Positions 6,917 through 14,324 are shown, counted from the stretch's first letter. The stretch is DNA of 28,761 nt from Hominisplanchenecus_A murintestinalis (GCF_943193015.1 NZ_CALPCM010000036.1:1-28761); one strand, 5' to 3'. Notes: a model not told the origin generated them from the sequence alone. Program-made: numbers and translations.

Positions 6917-7279
6917 TTATTTTTTGCTTTGGGAAGGACAGCATACGGGCTGTATATCCAATCCGTCCAAATATGCTGTTCCCCAATCACACATGGCGTT
7001 CAGTACAGGTATGATGCTTTTCCCAAAGGCAGTAAGAGAGTAGATTGTTTTAGGCGGTTTTTCAGGAATCACTTCTCTGTTTATCATGCCGCAATCTTCT
7101 AAATCATGGAGCTGACCGGAGAGCATTTTGGGGGTTGCATTTGGGATAAGGCGTTGCAGTTCCATGTAGTGTAATGGCTGTGATTTTAAATGCCACAATA
7201 CCAGCGGTTTATATTTCCCTCCAATCAGGGACAGGGTAGCTTCTACGGGACAGTTAAATTGTTTTTGTTCTGCTTTCAT
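6917..7279 (-). CDS. HxlR/YodB-family redox-type regulator
   Basis: A 120-aa winged-helix protein: MKAEQKQFNCPVEATLSLIGGKYKPL, then a recognition region (PKMLSGQLHDLEDCGMINR) and wing (PPKTIYSLTAFG). The N-terminal cysteine in the FNCPVE context sits at the place of the sensing cysteine in YodB/HypR-type HxlR repressors, which respond to quinones and other electrophiles. The frame extends 17 codons upstream to 7330, but TAGGAGAACCAAA precedes the ATG at 7279, and the upstream part overlaps an inverted repeat likely to be the operator. It is divergent from a nitroreductase, the same pairing as B. subtilis yodB/yodC, so it most likely represses that gene and itself. A CC pair near the C-terminus is unusual. 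Confidence 0.85.
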   Translation of the reverse strand: MKAEQKQFNCPVEATLSLIGGKYKPLVLWHLKSQPLHYMELQRLIPNATPKMLSGQLHDLEDCGMINREVIPEKPPKTIYSLTAFGKSIIPVLNAMCDWGTAYLDGLDIQPVCCPSQSKK

Positions 7280-7308
7280 TTTGGTTCTCCTAACTGCAAG
7301 GGTGCTAT

Positions 7309-7335
7309 CTTTTTTGAAAGTATCTATCAAAAAAG
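7309..7335. promoter_or_regulatory. Candidate HxlR operator between the divergent genes
   Basis: CTTTTTTGA (7309-7317) and TCAAAAAAG (7327-7335) form a perfect 9-bp inverted repeat with a 9-bp spacer. It is centred between the HxlR start (7279) and the nitroreductase promoter (7343-7370). Confidence 0.5.
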
Positions 7336-7342
7336 TGCAATC

Positions 7343-7370
7343 TTGCGGAATTATATTTCAGCGTTACAAT
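7343..7370 (+). promoter_or_regulatory. Nitroreductase promoter
   Basis: TTGCGG (7343-7348), a 16-bp spacer and TACAAT (7365-7370), just right of the candidate HxlR operator. A second, poorer promoter may lie around TTGTCA (7375-7380) and TATAAC (7400-7405). Confidence 0.45.
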
Positions 7371-7383
7371 AGAGTTGTCAGTT

Positions 7384-7399
7384 GGTTTGGCATACTAAA
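7384..7399. promoter_or_regulatory. Shared cargo box, copy 1 (GGTTTGGCATACTAAA)
   Basis: This box lies in the nitroreductase leader. The 13 bases 7381-7393 are identical to 11161-11173, and a close relative lies at 14392-14407. The symmetric form resembles DtxR/IdeR-type sites (TTAGGCATnCCTAA) that I recall upstream of clostridial iron genes. The regulator is unknown. Confidence 0.35.
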
Positions 7400-7425
7400 T
7401 ATAACATAAGAAAGGACTTGATACT

Positions 7426-7944
7426 ATGGATTTTTTAAACATTGCAAAACAGCGTTTCTCTGTACGCAGCTACACAGATCAGGCGGTGGAAAAGGAAAAA
7501 CTGGATAAGATTCTGGAAGCTGCCCATGTAGCTCCAACCGCCGCTAACCTCCAGCCTGTGCATCTGATTGTGGTGCAAAGCAAAGAGGGACTTGAAAAAA
7601 TAGGACAGGGGGCAAATCTTTACGGTGCGCCGCTGGCAATCATCGTCTGCGCTGACCATGAAAAGGCATGGGTGCGCCCGTTTGATAAGAAGCAGACAGG
7701 TGATATTGATACCTCCATTCTGACAGACCACATGATGCTTCAGGCTACGGAGTTGGGACTTGGCTCTGTATGGATTTGCTATTTCAAGCCGGATGTTATC
7801 CGCAGGGAATTTGGACTTCCTGAAAATCTGGAACCCGTCAATATCCTTGCGGTTGGTTATTCGGATGAAGAAGCCGCTGATCCGGAACGCCATTCGGAGA
7901 TGCGTATTCCGATAAACCAGTTAGTATCCTACGAAAATCTGTAA
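7426..7944 (+). CDS. Nitroreductase-family FMN oxidoreductase
   Basis: A 172-aa flavoprotein of the short nitroreductase class: MDFLNIAKQRFSVRSYTDQ gives the conserved R-x-S-x-R FMN contacts, followed by APTAANLQP, the substrate/flavin loop, and GLGSVWICYF with LAVGYSDEEA near the C-terminus. Such enzymes reduce nitro-compounds or quinones with NAD(P)H as homodimers in the cytosol. AGAAAGGA precedes the ATG. It is divergent from the HxlR regulator and probably induced by electrophiles or quinones. The true substrate cannot be read from sequence. Confidence 0.9.
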   Translation: MDFLNIAKQRFSVRSYTDQAVEKEKLDKILEAAHVAPTAANLQPVHLIVVQSKEGLEKIGQGANLYGAPLAIIVCADHEKAWVRPFDKKQTGDIDTSILTDHMMLQATELGLGSVWICYFKPDVIRREFGLPENLEPVNILAVGYSDEEAADPERHSEMRIPINQLVSYENL

Positions 7945-7974
7945 TGGGAGCGATTGCAAATATTTGAACATAAT

Positions 7975-8009
7975 GGGCAGTGCGCACAGCGTACTGTCCG
8001 TTGTCTTTT
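7975..8009 (+). terminator. Terminator of the nitroreductase gene
   Basis: GGGCAGTGCG (7975-7984) pairs with CGTACTGTCC (7990-7999), allowing two G-T pairs, with a 5-nt loop and GTTGTCTTTT following. The tail just touches the end of the convergent arsR gene. Confidence 0.5.
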
Positions 8010-8331
8010 ATGGATACCGTTCAGAAATATGCGCATATGTTTCTTCCAAAATCCATTGAATGTGTTCGTCCTGAATACTGTAAAAGACCTTTTTGCCTTC
8101 CTTGCGTGAACGGACTAACCTTGCAATGCGAAGTTCATGTAGTTGATGGGATATAGCAGATTCAGTGACTTCGATTTTCTTTGCAAGTTCGCTCACACAA
8201 TATTCCTGCTTCATCAAATGCCAGAGTATTTTCATTCGGGTGTAATCGCCCATTGCTTTGTGTAATTCTGTTAATTGTTCCAGTTCGGAAGAATTGGGGA
8301 CAGAAAAAATTGTTTTGTTTGTTTGATTCAT
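8008..8331 (-). CDS. ArsR/SmtB-family zinc-type sensor
   Basis: A 107-aa winged-helix repressor. The DNA-reading helix is in VTESAISHQLHELR (about 55-68) and the wing in RKEGKKVFYSI. The C-terminal helix carries D88, H90, H101 and E104, exactly the D-x-H-x10-H-x2-E/H spacing of the alpha-5 zinc site of SmtB/CzrA. This makes Zn(II), or Co(II), the best guess for its ligand. GGAG lies 8 bases before the ATG. It is divergent from a second ArsR gene and likely controls the Zn/Cd exporter operon (8899-11130), whose promoter has an ArsR-like dyad; that target is inferred. Confidence 0.9.
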   Translation of the reverse strand: MNQTNKTIFSVPNSSELEQLTELHKAMGDYTRMKILWHLMKQEYCVSELAKKIEVTESAISHQLHELRIARLVRSRKEGKKVFYSIQDEHIQWILEETYAHISERYP

Positions 8332-8421
8332 AGTGTTGCTCCAATCTTATGTATACCCTTTCGGGCATTCCGTAATCCATACTCCTTCGGAGTGGGCGTT
8401 GCACGACAAGGTATAAGCTGT

Positions 8422-8451
8422 TTGACAGACCATAGGTATATGAGTATCATA
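8422..8451 (+). promoter_or_regulatory. Promoter and possible operator of the second arsR gene
   Basis: TTGACA (8422-8427), a 17-bp spacer and TATCAT (8445-8450) form a near-consensus promoter. The -10 is embedded in the short palindrome TATGA-GTA-TCATA (8439-8451), a plausible repressor site. Confidence 0.6.
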
Positions 8452-8476
8452 ATTTTATCTGGAAGGGGGTGGTTAA

Positions 8477-8842
8477 ATGCCACACTATAACTTACCTCAC
8501 AATCATGGACAGAATATTGAGAAAGTCCTAGATAAGATTCCACCTGCAGAACGGTTCAAAGATATAGCGTTTTTGTTCCAGCAATTAGACGATCCTACAA
8601 GGTTGCGGATTTTGTGGCTGTTATGCCATTGTGAGGAATGTGTCTGCAATATAGCGGCGGCTGTTGGTATGAGCGCACCTGCTGTGTCGCACCACCTTCG
8701 GGCTTTAAAGAAAAGCGGGATTATATCAAGCCGGAGGGAAGGAAAGGAAGTATACTATTCTCTGTCTAAAACGCCACAGGCGAAATTGCTGCACCGTTCC
8801 ATAGATGCTTTGTTTGAAATGTCCTGTCCAACCGATATTTAA
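8477..8842 (+). CDS. ArsR-family metal sensor with CadC/AztR-like cysteine cluster
   Basis: A 121-aa winged-helix repressor. The N-terminus is histidine-rich (H3, H8, H10). A cysteine cluster C50-x-C52-x2-C55-x-C57 (LLCHCEECVCNIAAAV) sits where CadC, AztR and BxmR carry their alpha-3N metal ligands (CadC ELCVCDL). The recognition helix is SAPAVSHHLRALKK and the wing RREGKEVYYSL; a last Cys is at 117. This layout points to thiophilic or borderline metals (Cd, Pb, Zn, Cu). The classical alpha-5 Asp/His set is not seen. AAGGGGGTGG precedes the ATG, and the gene has its own promoter. It is divergent from the zinc-type ArsR. Confidence 0.88.
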   Translation: MPHYNLPHNHGQNIEKVLDKIPPAERFKDIAFLFQQLDDPTRLRILWLLCHCEECVCNIAAAVGMSAPAVSHHLRALKKSGIISSRREGKEVYYSLSKTPQAKLLHRSIDALFEMSCPTDI

Positions 8843-8844
8843 GA

Positions 8845-8880
8845 AAATGCGCTACCTTGTGGGGTGTAGCGCATTTCTGT
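8845..8880 (+). terminator. Terminator between convergent arsR and the Zn/Cd ATPase gene
   Basis: AAATGCGCTAC (8845-8855) and GTAGCGCATTT (8866-8876) form a perfect 11-bp stem with a 10-nt loop. A T-rich tail (to 8888) follows on the plus strand. Confidence 0.75.
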
Positions 8881-8898
8881 TGTGTTTTTAAATTGACT

Positions 8899-10761
8899 TT
8901 AATCAGAAACGGGGGATATTTTTACCCGCATTGCCCGGATTGCGTTCAAGATTGCAATAACGGAAACACCAACATCGGCAAATACCGCCGCCCACATATT
9001 GGCATATCCTAAAGCTCCTAAAATCAACACTAAAAACTTAATTCCCAAAGCAAATACAATGTTCTGGTTTGCGATGCGGATTGTCTTTCGGGCAATCTTC
9101 ATAACTGCGGCAATTTTTGAAGGCTCATCTGTCATTAAGACCACATCTGCGGCTTCGATAGCGGCATCAGAGCCAAGACCACCCATAGCGATACCGACAT
9201 CTGCCCTTGCCAGTACGGGGGCATCATTGATTCCGTCCCCGACAAAGACAAGTTTGCCTTTTTCTGTTTTTTCCCTTAACAGTGCTTCTACCCGGTCAAC
9301 TTTGTCGGCGGGGAGCAGCTCGGTATAAGCCTGATCCAGTCCAAGACGCCCCGAAACTTTCTGCCCTACTGCGTCAGCATCTCCGGTAAGCATAACCGTT
9401 TTCCGTATGCCGGAGGATTTGAGCTGGCGGATTGCAGACGGAGCGTCCTGCTTGATTTCATCTTCTATGACAATGGAACCGGAATATTTTCCGTCACAGG
9501 CGAGATAAATCACTGTTCCAACAGCGCCGGAAGGCTGGTAGCGGATATGTTCCCGTTCCATGAGTTTTGCGTTTCCCGCAAGGACTTTCTTTCCGTCTAT
9601 GACTGCCTGTACACCATGACCTGCAATTTCCTGAACATCGGATATGCGGTTTTGTACGATTTTTTTGCCATAGGCTTTTTTGATAGAAGCAGAAATAGGG
9701 TGGTTGGAGTAATCCTCTGCGTATGCGGCAAGCTCTAAAAGCTGTGATTCGTCCATGCCAATAGGATGGATTTCACTGACTGCAAAAGAGCCTTTTGTGA
9801 GTGTGCCTGTCTTATCAAATACAACCATTTCAGCATGAGCTAAGGATTCCAGATAATTACTGCCTTTTACAAGGACACCGATTTTCGATGCGCCGCCGAT
9901 GCCGCCAAAGAAACTTAACGGGATAGAGATTACCAGCGCACAAGGGCAGGAGATTACAAGGAACGTCAAAGCACGATAAATCCATATGCTAAAGGACTGA
10001 CCAGTGATAACAGGCGGCAATATGGCAAGAGCCAAAGCTGCAAATACCACTGCCGGGGTGTAGTAACGTGCAAAACGTGTGATAAAATTCTCTGTCTTTC
10101 CTTTTTTATCGCTTGCATTTTCTACTAAATCAAGAATTTTTGCTACGGTGGATTCTCCGAACTCTTTTGTTGTGCGGATAGATAAAATACCTGTCTGGTT
10201 GATGCAGCCACTGATGACTTCCGCACCCGGAGCAACTTCACGAGGCATGGATTCTCCAGTCAGTGCAGAGGTATCCAAAGCAGAAACGCCATTTATAATG
10301 ATACCGTCCAGAGGGATTCGCTCGCCGGGTTTTACAACAATGGTATTTCCAATAGAAACTTCTTCTGGATCAACCTGTACCAGTTTCCCGTCCCGTTCCA
10401 CATTTGCGTAATCCGGTCGGATGTCCATTAGGCTTGCAATGGATTTACGGGATTTGGAAACCGCATAAGACTGAAACCATTCCCCTACCTGATAAAACAG
10501 CATAACTGCTACGCCTTCTGAATGTTCCCCTAAAATCAGTGCGCCAATCGTTGCAATCGTCATCAGGAAATTTTCGTCAAATACCTGACCGCTTAATATG
10601 TTTGTAATGGCTTTCCAGACAATATCCCAACCGATTATTACATAACAGGCTAAGAATATGCCCATTTCCACCTGCTCTGGAAGATGGAGCAGACTGCCTG
10701 CAAGAAACAGGACTGCCGCTGCAATAATGCGGATCAATAAATGTTTTTGTTTTCGTGTCAT
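8899..10761 (-). CDS. Zn/Cd/Pb-exporting P1B-type ATPase lacking an N-terminal metal-binding domain
   Basis: A 620-aa membrane pump from MTRKQKHLLIRI. Membrane helices start at about 10. Residues 168-171 are the actuator TGES, 272-274 the CPC of the transport helix (SCPCALVISIPL), D316 the phosphorylated aspartate (DKTGTLT), 354-355 the HP motif and 508-515 GDGINDAP. D596 in FADVGVS matches the conserved last-helix aspartate of ZntA-type pumps, pointing to Zn(II)/Cd(II)/Pb(II) rather than copper. The frame extends 43 codons further upstream, but AAGGAG lies 8 bases before the ATG at 10761 and the extension crosses a hairpin. Unlike most relatives it has no N-terminal HMA domain; the upstream gene supplies one separately. 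It is probably induced by metal through an ArsR sensor. Confidence 0.9.
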   Translation of the reverse strand: MTRKQKHLLIRIIAAAVLFLAGSLLHLPEQVEMGIFLACYVIIGWDIVWKAITNILSGQVFDENFLMTIATIGALILGEHSEGVAVMLFYQVGEWFQSYAVSKSRKSIASLMDIRPDYANVERDGKLVQVDPEEVSIGNTIVVKPGERIPLDGIIINGVSALDTSALTGESMPREVAPGAEVISGCINQTGILSIRTTKEFGESTVAKILDLVENASDKKGKTENFITRFARYYTPAVVFAALALAILPPVITGQSFSIWIYRALTFLVISCPCALVISIPLSFFGGIGGASKIGVLVKGSNYLESLAHAEMVVFDKTGTLTKGSFAVSEIHPIGMDESQLLELAAYAEDYSNHPISASIKKAYGKKIVQNRISDVQEIAGHGVQAVIDGKKVLAGNAKLMEREHIRYQPSGAVGTVIYLACDGKYSGSIVIEDEIKQDAPSAIRQLKSSGIRKTVMLTGDADAVGQKVSGRLGLDQAYTELLPADKVDRVEALLREKTEKGKLVFVGDGINDAPVLARADVGIAMGGLGSDAAIEAADVVLMTDEPSKIAAVMKIARKTIRIANQNIVFALGIKFLVLILGALGYANMWAAVFADVGVSVIAILNAIRAMRVKISPVSD

Positions 10762-10799
10762 TAGAATACTCCTTTCATAATTCAGGCATTTTCGTTTTG

Positions 10800-10834
10800 A
10801 AAAAACACCGGATGCCAGAAATGACAGCCGGTGT
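10800..10834 (-). terminator. Terminator/attenuator between the HMA gene and the ATPase gene
   Basis: On the minus strand, ACACCGG (10834-10828), a 16-nt loop, CCGGTGT (10811-10805) and a T-run. It would cut most transcripts after the small HMA gene, leaving less of the pump. A second stem, near 10857-10880 (GTCAAA/TTTGAC), lies just upstream. Confidence 0.6.
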
Positions 10835-10911
10835 CCGGTTCGTGCCGCATCATGCCCGTCAAAGAACACGATACTTTTGACAGATGCCACCTAACGGTTA
10901 TGCCTGAGTTT

Positions 10912-11130
10912 TTATGCTTTTACCGTTACGTCCGGCTCGATTTTTTTAATCAGTGCCTTTGCTTCATTCAATATGGTGTCAAACCTGTCATCGGGTGCTT
11001 CCAGTACCATTTTTTGACCGAGGAAGTTGACGGATACACTGGTTACACCGTCAATCTTCTGTACTGCGTTCTGAATCTTATCTGCACAGTGACCGCAATC
11101 CAAGTCGATAAGTTTGATTGTTTTTTTCAT
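10912..11130 (-). CDS. Stand-alone heavy-metal-associated (HMA) domain protein
   Basis: A 72-aa protein, MKKTIKLIDLDCGHCADKIQ, with the metal site D11-C12-x-x-C15 and a ferredoxin-like beta-alpha-beta pattern (VTSVSVNFLGQKMVLEA). An Asp before the CxxC is what ZntA-type Zn/Cd domains show; copper chaperones normally have M-x-C-x-x-C. It therefore looks like the detached N-terminal domain of the downstream pump, acting in trans as a metal carrier or donor. AAAGGTGG precedes the ATG; the frame continues 48 codons upstream but crosses the promoter and operator. It is first in the operon and separated from the pump gene by a hairpin terminator. Confidence 0.85.
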   Translation of the reverse strand: MKKTIKLIDLDCGHCADKIQNAVQKIDGVTSVSVNFLGQKMVLEAPDDRFDTILNEAKALIKKIEPDVTVKA

Positions 11131-11163
11131 GGGAATAATCCACCTTTCTAAAATGTTTTTGTT

Positions 11164-11208
11164 GGTTTGGCATGGCTGAACAATTAAAGAAATGTTTAAT
11201 CGTTCAGC
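11164..11208 (-). promoter_or_regulatory. ArsR-type operator plus shared cargo box, copy 2
   Basis: GCTGAACAATTAAA (11175-11188) and TTTAATCGTTCAGC (11195-11208) form an inverted repeat with one mismatch, like the TGAA-TTCA half-sites of SmtB/CadC operators. It lies directly downstream of the promoter at 11213-11241, where a repressor would block transcription. Overlapping on the left is GGTTTGGCATGGCTGAA (11164-11180), the box shared with 7384 and 14392. Confidence 0.6.
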
Positions 11209-11212
11209 GCAA

Positions 11213-11241
11213 AGTATAGCCACCAATCGGCTATAAGTCAA
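11213..11241 (-). promoter_or_regulatory. Promoter of the HMA-Zn/Cd ATPase operon
   Basis: Minus strand: TTGACT (11241-11236), a 17-bp spacer and TATACT (11218-11213). Near consensus, with the operator immediately after the -10. Confidence 0.7.
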
Positions 11242-11343
11242 TGGTTTTGAAGTCGGTATTCCTCTTTGGAGCATAAAACCTCCTGATTGGATTTTTGCAA
11301 AAAAAGAAATTTCTTTTCGGATAAAAAAAGCTCCTTTTCAGAG

Positions 11344-11427
11344 CGGACAAAAGGAAAATCGGGTGTTTATAATGATAAACGGTAACAGCCCAATTCCCTA
11401 CGGGGGAGGGGTACAACAAACTGTTAC
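11344..11427 (+). promoter_or_regulatory. copA promoter and probable CsoR operator
   Basis: CGGACA (11344-11349), an 18-bp spacer and a perfect TATAAT (11368-11373). Downstream lies CCCTACGGGGGAGGGGTA (about 11397-11414), close to the TACCC-N-GGGGTA pattern of CsoR operators. It is flanked by a perfect 7-bp inverted repeat GTAACAG (11382-11388) / CTGTTAC (11421-11427). CsoR is encoded at the end of the same operon, so autoregulated copper induction is likely. Confidence 0.55.
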
Positions 11428-11455
11428 AAATATAGAAAAGAAAGAAGGGATAATT

Positions 11456-14038
11456 TTGCAAAAGGAGCAATTTGACATTACGGGTATGACCTGTTCCGCC
11501 TGCTCTGCAAGAATTGAGAAAAGCGTGGCGAAGCTGCCGGGGATACAGGAGGTATCTGTAAACCTGCTAAAAAACAGTATGGTTGCTTCTTATGATGAGT
11601 CTGTTTTGGATACGGAGGGAATTGTGCAGGCAGTTGAAAAAGCCGGGTACGGGGCATTTCCCAAATCGGTTCAGAATAAGGGGCAGACTGTAAACGCTTC
11701 TGCGAAGCGAACAGCGCAACCGGAAGCAAACACAGCACAGAAAGAATATGCGCAGATGAAAAAGCGGCTGCTTCTGTCGGCGTTGTTTACCATTCCATTG
11801 TTCTACATATCTATGGGGCATATGATGGGGTGGATACTTCCGGAGGGGCTGCTCGGCATGGAAAATGCGATGAGTTTTGCATTTACGCAGTTCCTGTTGC
11901 TGATTCCGGTAGTATTTATCAACTTTAAATATTACCGTATGGGTTTTAAGACGCTGTTTCATGGTTCACCGAATATGGATTCCCTGATTGCCATTGGCTC
12001 CGGGGCGGCAATCGTCTATGGCATCTATGCCATTTATAAAATCGGCATAGGGTTCGGGCATGGCGATATGGAAACCGTACACAGCTTTATGATGGATTTG
12101 TATTTTGAATCCGCTGGTATGATTCTGACACTTATAACATTGGGTAAGACATTAGAAGCTCGTGCAAAAGGAAAGACCTCCGATGCCATTACAAAACTGA
12201 TGAACCTTGCGCCCAAGACCGCCACAGTGGAGAGGGACGGAATGGAAATACAGGTTCCGGTAGAGGAAGTACAGGCAGGAGAAATTTTAGTTGTAAAAGC
12301 GGGGGAGTCCATTCCGGTAGACGGGGTTATCGTGGAAGGCGTTTCTTCTGTGGATGAATCAGCCCTGACCGGGGAGAGCATACCTGTGGAAAAGCAGACC
12401 GGGGATAAAGTAATCGGTGCAACAATCAATAAATCCGGTTATTTTAAAATGCAGGCTACAAAAGTAGGGGATGATACCACACTGGCACAGATCGTGCGGC
12501 TTGTGGATGAAGCAACCAGTTCCAAAGCGCCTATCGCAAAGATGGCGGATAAGGTCAGCGGGGTATTCGTTCCGGTGGTTATCAGCATTGCCTTAATTGC
12601 GGTTATAGTATGGCTACTTGCGGGGTATGGATTTGAATTTGCCCTTTCTATTGGTATCTCTATTCTCGTTATATCCTGTCCTTGCGCACTTGGATTGGCA
12701 ACACCTACCGCAATCATGGTAGGCACAGGGAAGGGGGCATCAAATGGCATTTTGATTAAGTCGGCGGAAGCTCTGGAGGTAGCGCATAACATTGATACGG
12801 TCGTTTTGGATAAGACCGGGACAATCACACAGGGAACGCCTGTGGTAACGAATGTGCTTGTAAAAGAGGGGATTTCACAAAATGAACTCCTGCAGGTTGC
12901 CGCTTCTCTGGAAAAAATGTCGGAACACCCACTTGCGGATGCGATTGTGGAGGAAGCAGAAAAGAATGCTTTAGGTTTTCTGCCTGTAAATAACTTTAAG
13001 CAGATTCCGGGACAGGGGATTATGGGAGAAATCCAAAATGTTATCTGCCTTGCCGGAAACCGCCGCCTGATGTCTGCACAGGGCATAGAGGGAGGTGCGC
13101 TGCTCCAGCTTGGGGAAGCAATGGCTGTGGACGGAAAAACACCATTATTCTTTGCAAGGGGTGGACAGCTTATCGGTGTGGTGGCTGTGGCAGATGTGGT
13201 AAAGCCTACCAGTAAGCAGGCAATACAGGAATTATCCGGCTTAGGAATGGAGGTTGTCATGCTTACTGGGGACAATGCCAAGACTGCGGAAGCAATCAGA
13301 AAGCAGGTGGGCGTAGACCGGGTGGTTGCCGAAGTGTTCCCGCAGGATAAGGAAAAGGAAATCCGGCGTTTACAGGAAAAGGGCAGGAAGGTAGCTATGG
13401 TTGGGGATGGCATCAATGATGCGCCTGCGCTTGCAAGGGCAGATGTAGGAATTGCTATCGGGGCAGGTACGGATGTGGCGATTGAATCAGCGGATATTGT
13501 ATTGATGAAAAGTGACCTTTTGGACGTGTCCACCGCTGTCCAGTTAAGCAAGGCGGTTATCCGCAACATCAAGCAAAACCTGTTTTGGGCGTTTATCTAT
13601 AATATCATTGGTATTCCGGTTGCGGCGGGGGTATTTTACCTGTCCTTCGGCTTGAAGTTAAACCCAATGATCGGAGCCTTTGCAATGAGTTTCAGCTCTG
13701 TCTTTGTGGTGTCAAATGCCTTGCGGCTTCGCTGGTTCAAAGCAAAGCATCTTGCAAGACCGGAACAGGAAGAAACATATAACAGCAGTCAGATAATTTT
13801 ATCAAAAAAAGGTGAAGGAGAAAAGAACATGGAAAAATTATTGAAGATTGAAGGAATGGTTTGCGGGAACTGTGTAAAACACGTTTCTAAGGCGTTAATG
13901 GAGATTGAGGGTGTTTCGGATGTCAATGTGCAACTGGAAACAAAAACAGCATTGGTACAGATGCGCCATGCGGTATCAGAGGACAGGCTGAAAACAGCGG
14001 TTGAAGATGCTGGTTATCAGCTCATAAGTGTTCAATAG
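11456..14038 (+). CDS. copA: Cu+-exporting P1B-type ATPase with C-terminal CopZ-like domain (CopA-CopZ fusion)
   Basis: An 860-aa copper pump. The N-terminal HMA domain has MTCSAC (C13, C16); then come TGES 305-308, C408-P409-C410 (SCPCALGLATP, the Cu+ signature), D452 (DKTGTIT), HP about 475-490 and GDGINDAP 650-657. After the last membrane helices, a linker carries an A7 run, and a second HMA domain (792-860) has MVCGNC (C803, C806). The C-terminal placement is unusual; relatives I recall encode CopZ as a separate gene. The start is taken at TTG 11456 because AGAAGGGA precedes it and the MQKEQFDITGMTCSAC boundary is typical. GTG 11363 and ATG 11372 overlap the promoter. The csoR gene follows. 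Confidence 0.88.
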   Translation: MQKEQFDITGMTCSACSARIEKSVAKLPGIQEVSVNLLKNSMVASYDESVLDTEGIVQAVEKAGYGAFPKSVQNKGQTVNASAKRTAQPEANTAQKEYAQMKKRLLLSALFTIPLFYISMGHMMGWILPEGLLGMENAMSFAFTQFLLLIPVVFINFKYYRMGFKTLFHGSPNMDSLIAIGSGAAIVYGIYAIYKIGIGFGHGDMETVHSFMMDLYFESAGMILTLITLGKTLEARAKGKTSDAITKLMNLAPKTATVERDGMEIQVPVEEVQAGEILVVKAGESIPVDGVIVEGVSSVDESALTGESIPVEKQTGDKVIGATINKSGYFKMQATKVGDDTTLAQIVRLVDEATSSKAPIAKMADKVSGVFVPVVISIALIAVIVWLLAGYGFEFALSIGISILVISCPCALGLATPTAIMVGTGKGASNGILIKSAEALEVAHNIDTVVLDKTGTITQGTPVVTNVLVKEGISQNELLQVAASLEKMSEHPLADAIVEEAEKNALGFLPVNNFKQIPGQGIMGEIQNVICLAGNRRLMSAQGIEGGALLQLGEAMAVDGKTPLFFARGGQLIGVVAVADVVKPTSKQAIQELSGLGMEVVMLTGDNAKTAEAIRKQVGVDRVVAEVFPQDKEKEIRRLQEKGRKVAMVGDGINDAPALARADVGIAIGAGTDVAIESADIVLMKSDLLDVSTAVQLSKAVIRNIKQNLFWAFIYNIIGIPVAAGVFYLSFGLKLNPMIGAFAMSFSSVFVVSNALRLRWFKAKHLARPEQEETYNSSQIILSKKGEGEKNMEKLLKIEGMVCGNCVKHVSKALMEIEGVSDVNVQLETKTALVQMRHAVSEDRLKTAVEDAGYQLISVQ
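13829..14038 (+). CDS. copZ: Possible internally started CopZ-like copper chaperone
   Basis: Within the copA frame, ATG 13829 is preceded by GGTGAAGGAG ending 8 bases before it, a strong ribosome site that a fusion linker does not need. Starting there gives a 69-aa protein, MEKLLKIEGMVCGNC, with the complete CopZ-type copper site. Just upstream (13804-13810) is an A7 run. A slip of -1, or one extra A, puts an immediate TGA in frame, which restores a separate CopA stop followed by CopZ. So free CopZ, fused CopA-CopZ, or both may be made. Confidence 0.5.
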   Translation: MEKLLKIEGMVCGNCVKHVSKALMEIEGVSDVNVQLETKTALVQMRHAVSEDRLKTAVEDAGYQLISVQ

Positions 14039-14049
14039 CCGGGTTGCCT

Positions 14050-14313
14050 ATGAAAGCAAAAAAAGGAAATGTCACCCATAAACTGAAAATTGCGAAAGGT
14101 CAGTTAGACGGTATCCTGCAAATGATAGAGGAAGATCGTTACTGCGTGGATATATCAAATCAGCTTTTAGCGACACAGGCATTATTAAAGAGTGCTAACC
14201 AACAGATTTTACAGGCACATATCCGTAACTGTGTCCGGGAAGCGTTACAGACCGATGCGGAAAACCCGAAACTGGAGGAAGCGTTGCAGCTATTGGAAAA
14301 AATGGTGCAATAG
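14050..14313 (+). CDS. csoR: CsoR-type copper-sensing repressor
   Basis: An 87-aa all-helical DUF156 protein, MKAKKGNVTHKLKIAKGQLD. The Cu+ ligand set C32, H57, C61 (RYCVDIS; QAHIRNCV) has exactly the spacing of CsoR C36-H61-C65. It would bind the GC-rich operator at the copA promoter and release it on Cu+. The ATG at 14050 is 11 bases past the copA stop; an in-frame TTG at 14044 is possible. Translation is probably coupled to copA, as the ribosome site is weak. Confidence 0.88.
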   Translation: MKAKKGNVTHKLKIAKGQLDGILQMIEEDRYCVDISNQLLATQALLKSANQQILQAHIRNCVREALQTDAENPKLEEALQLLEKMVQ

Positions 14314-14324
14314 AGCAGATATTT

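Noticed and set aside
10762..10890. 43-codon N-terminal extension of the Zn/Cd ATPase
   Set aside because: It crosses the hairpin terminator, lacks membrane or metal motifs, and a good ribosome site serves the ATG at 10761.
11363..11455. 31-codon N-terminal extension of copA from GTG 11363
   Set aside because: The extension overlaps the -10 element and the CsoR-like operator, and is glycine-rich without resemblance to CopA N-termini.
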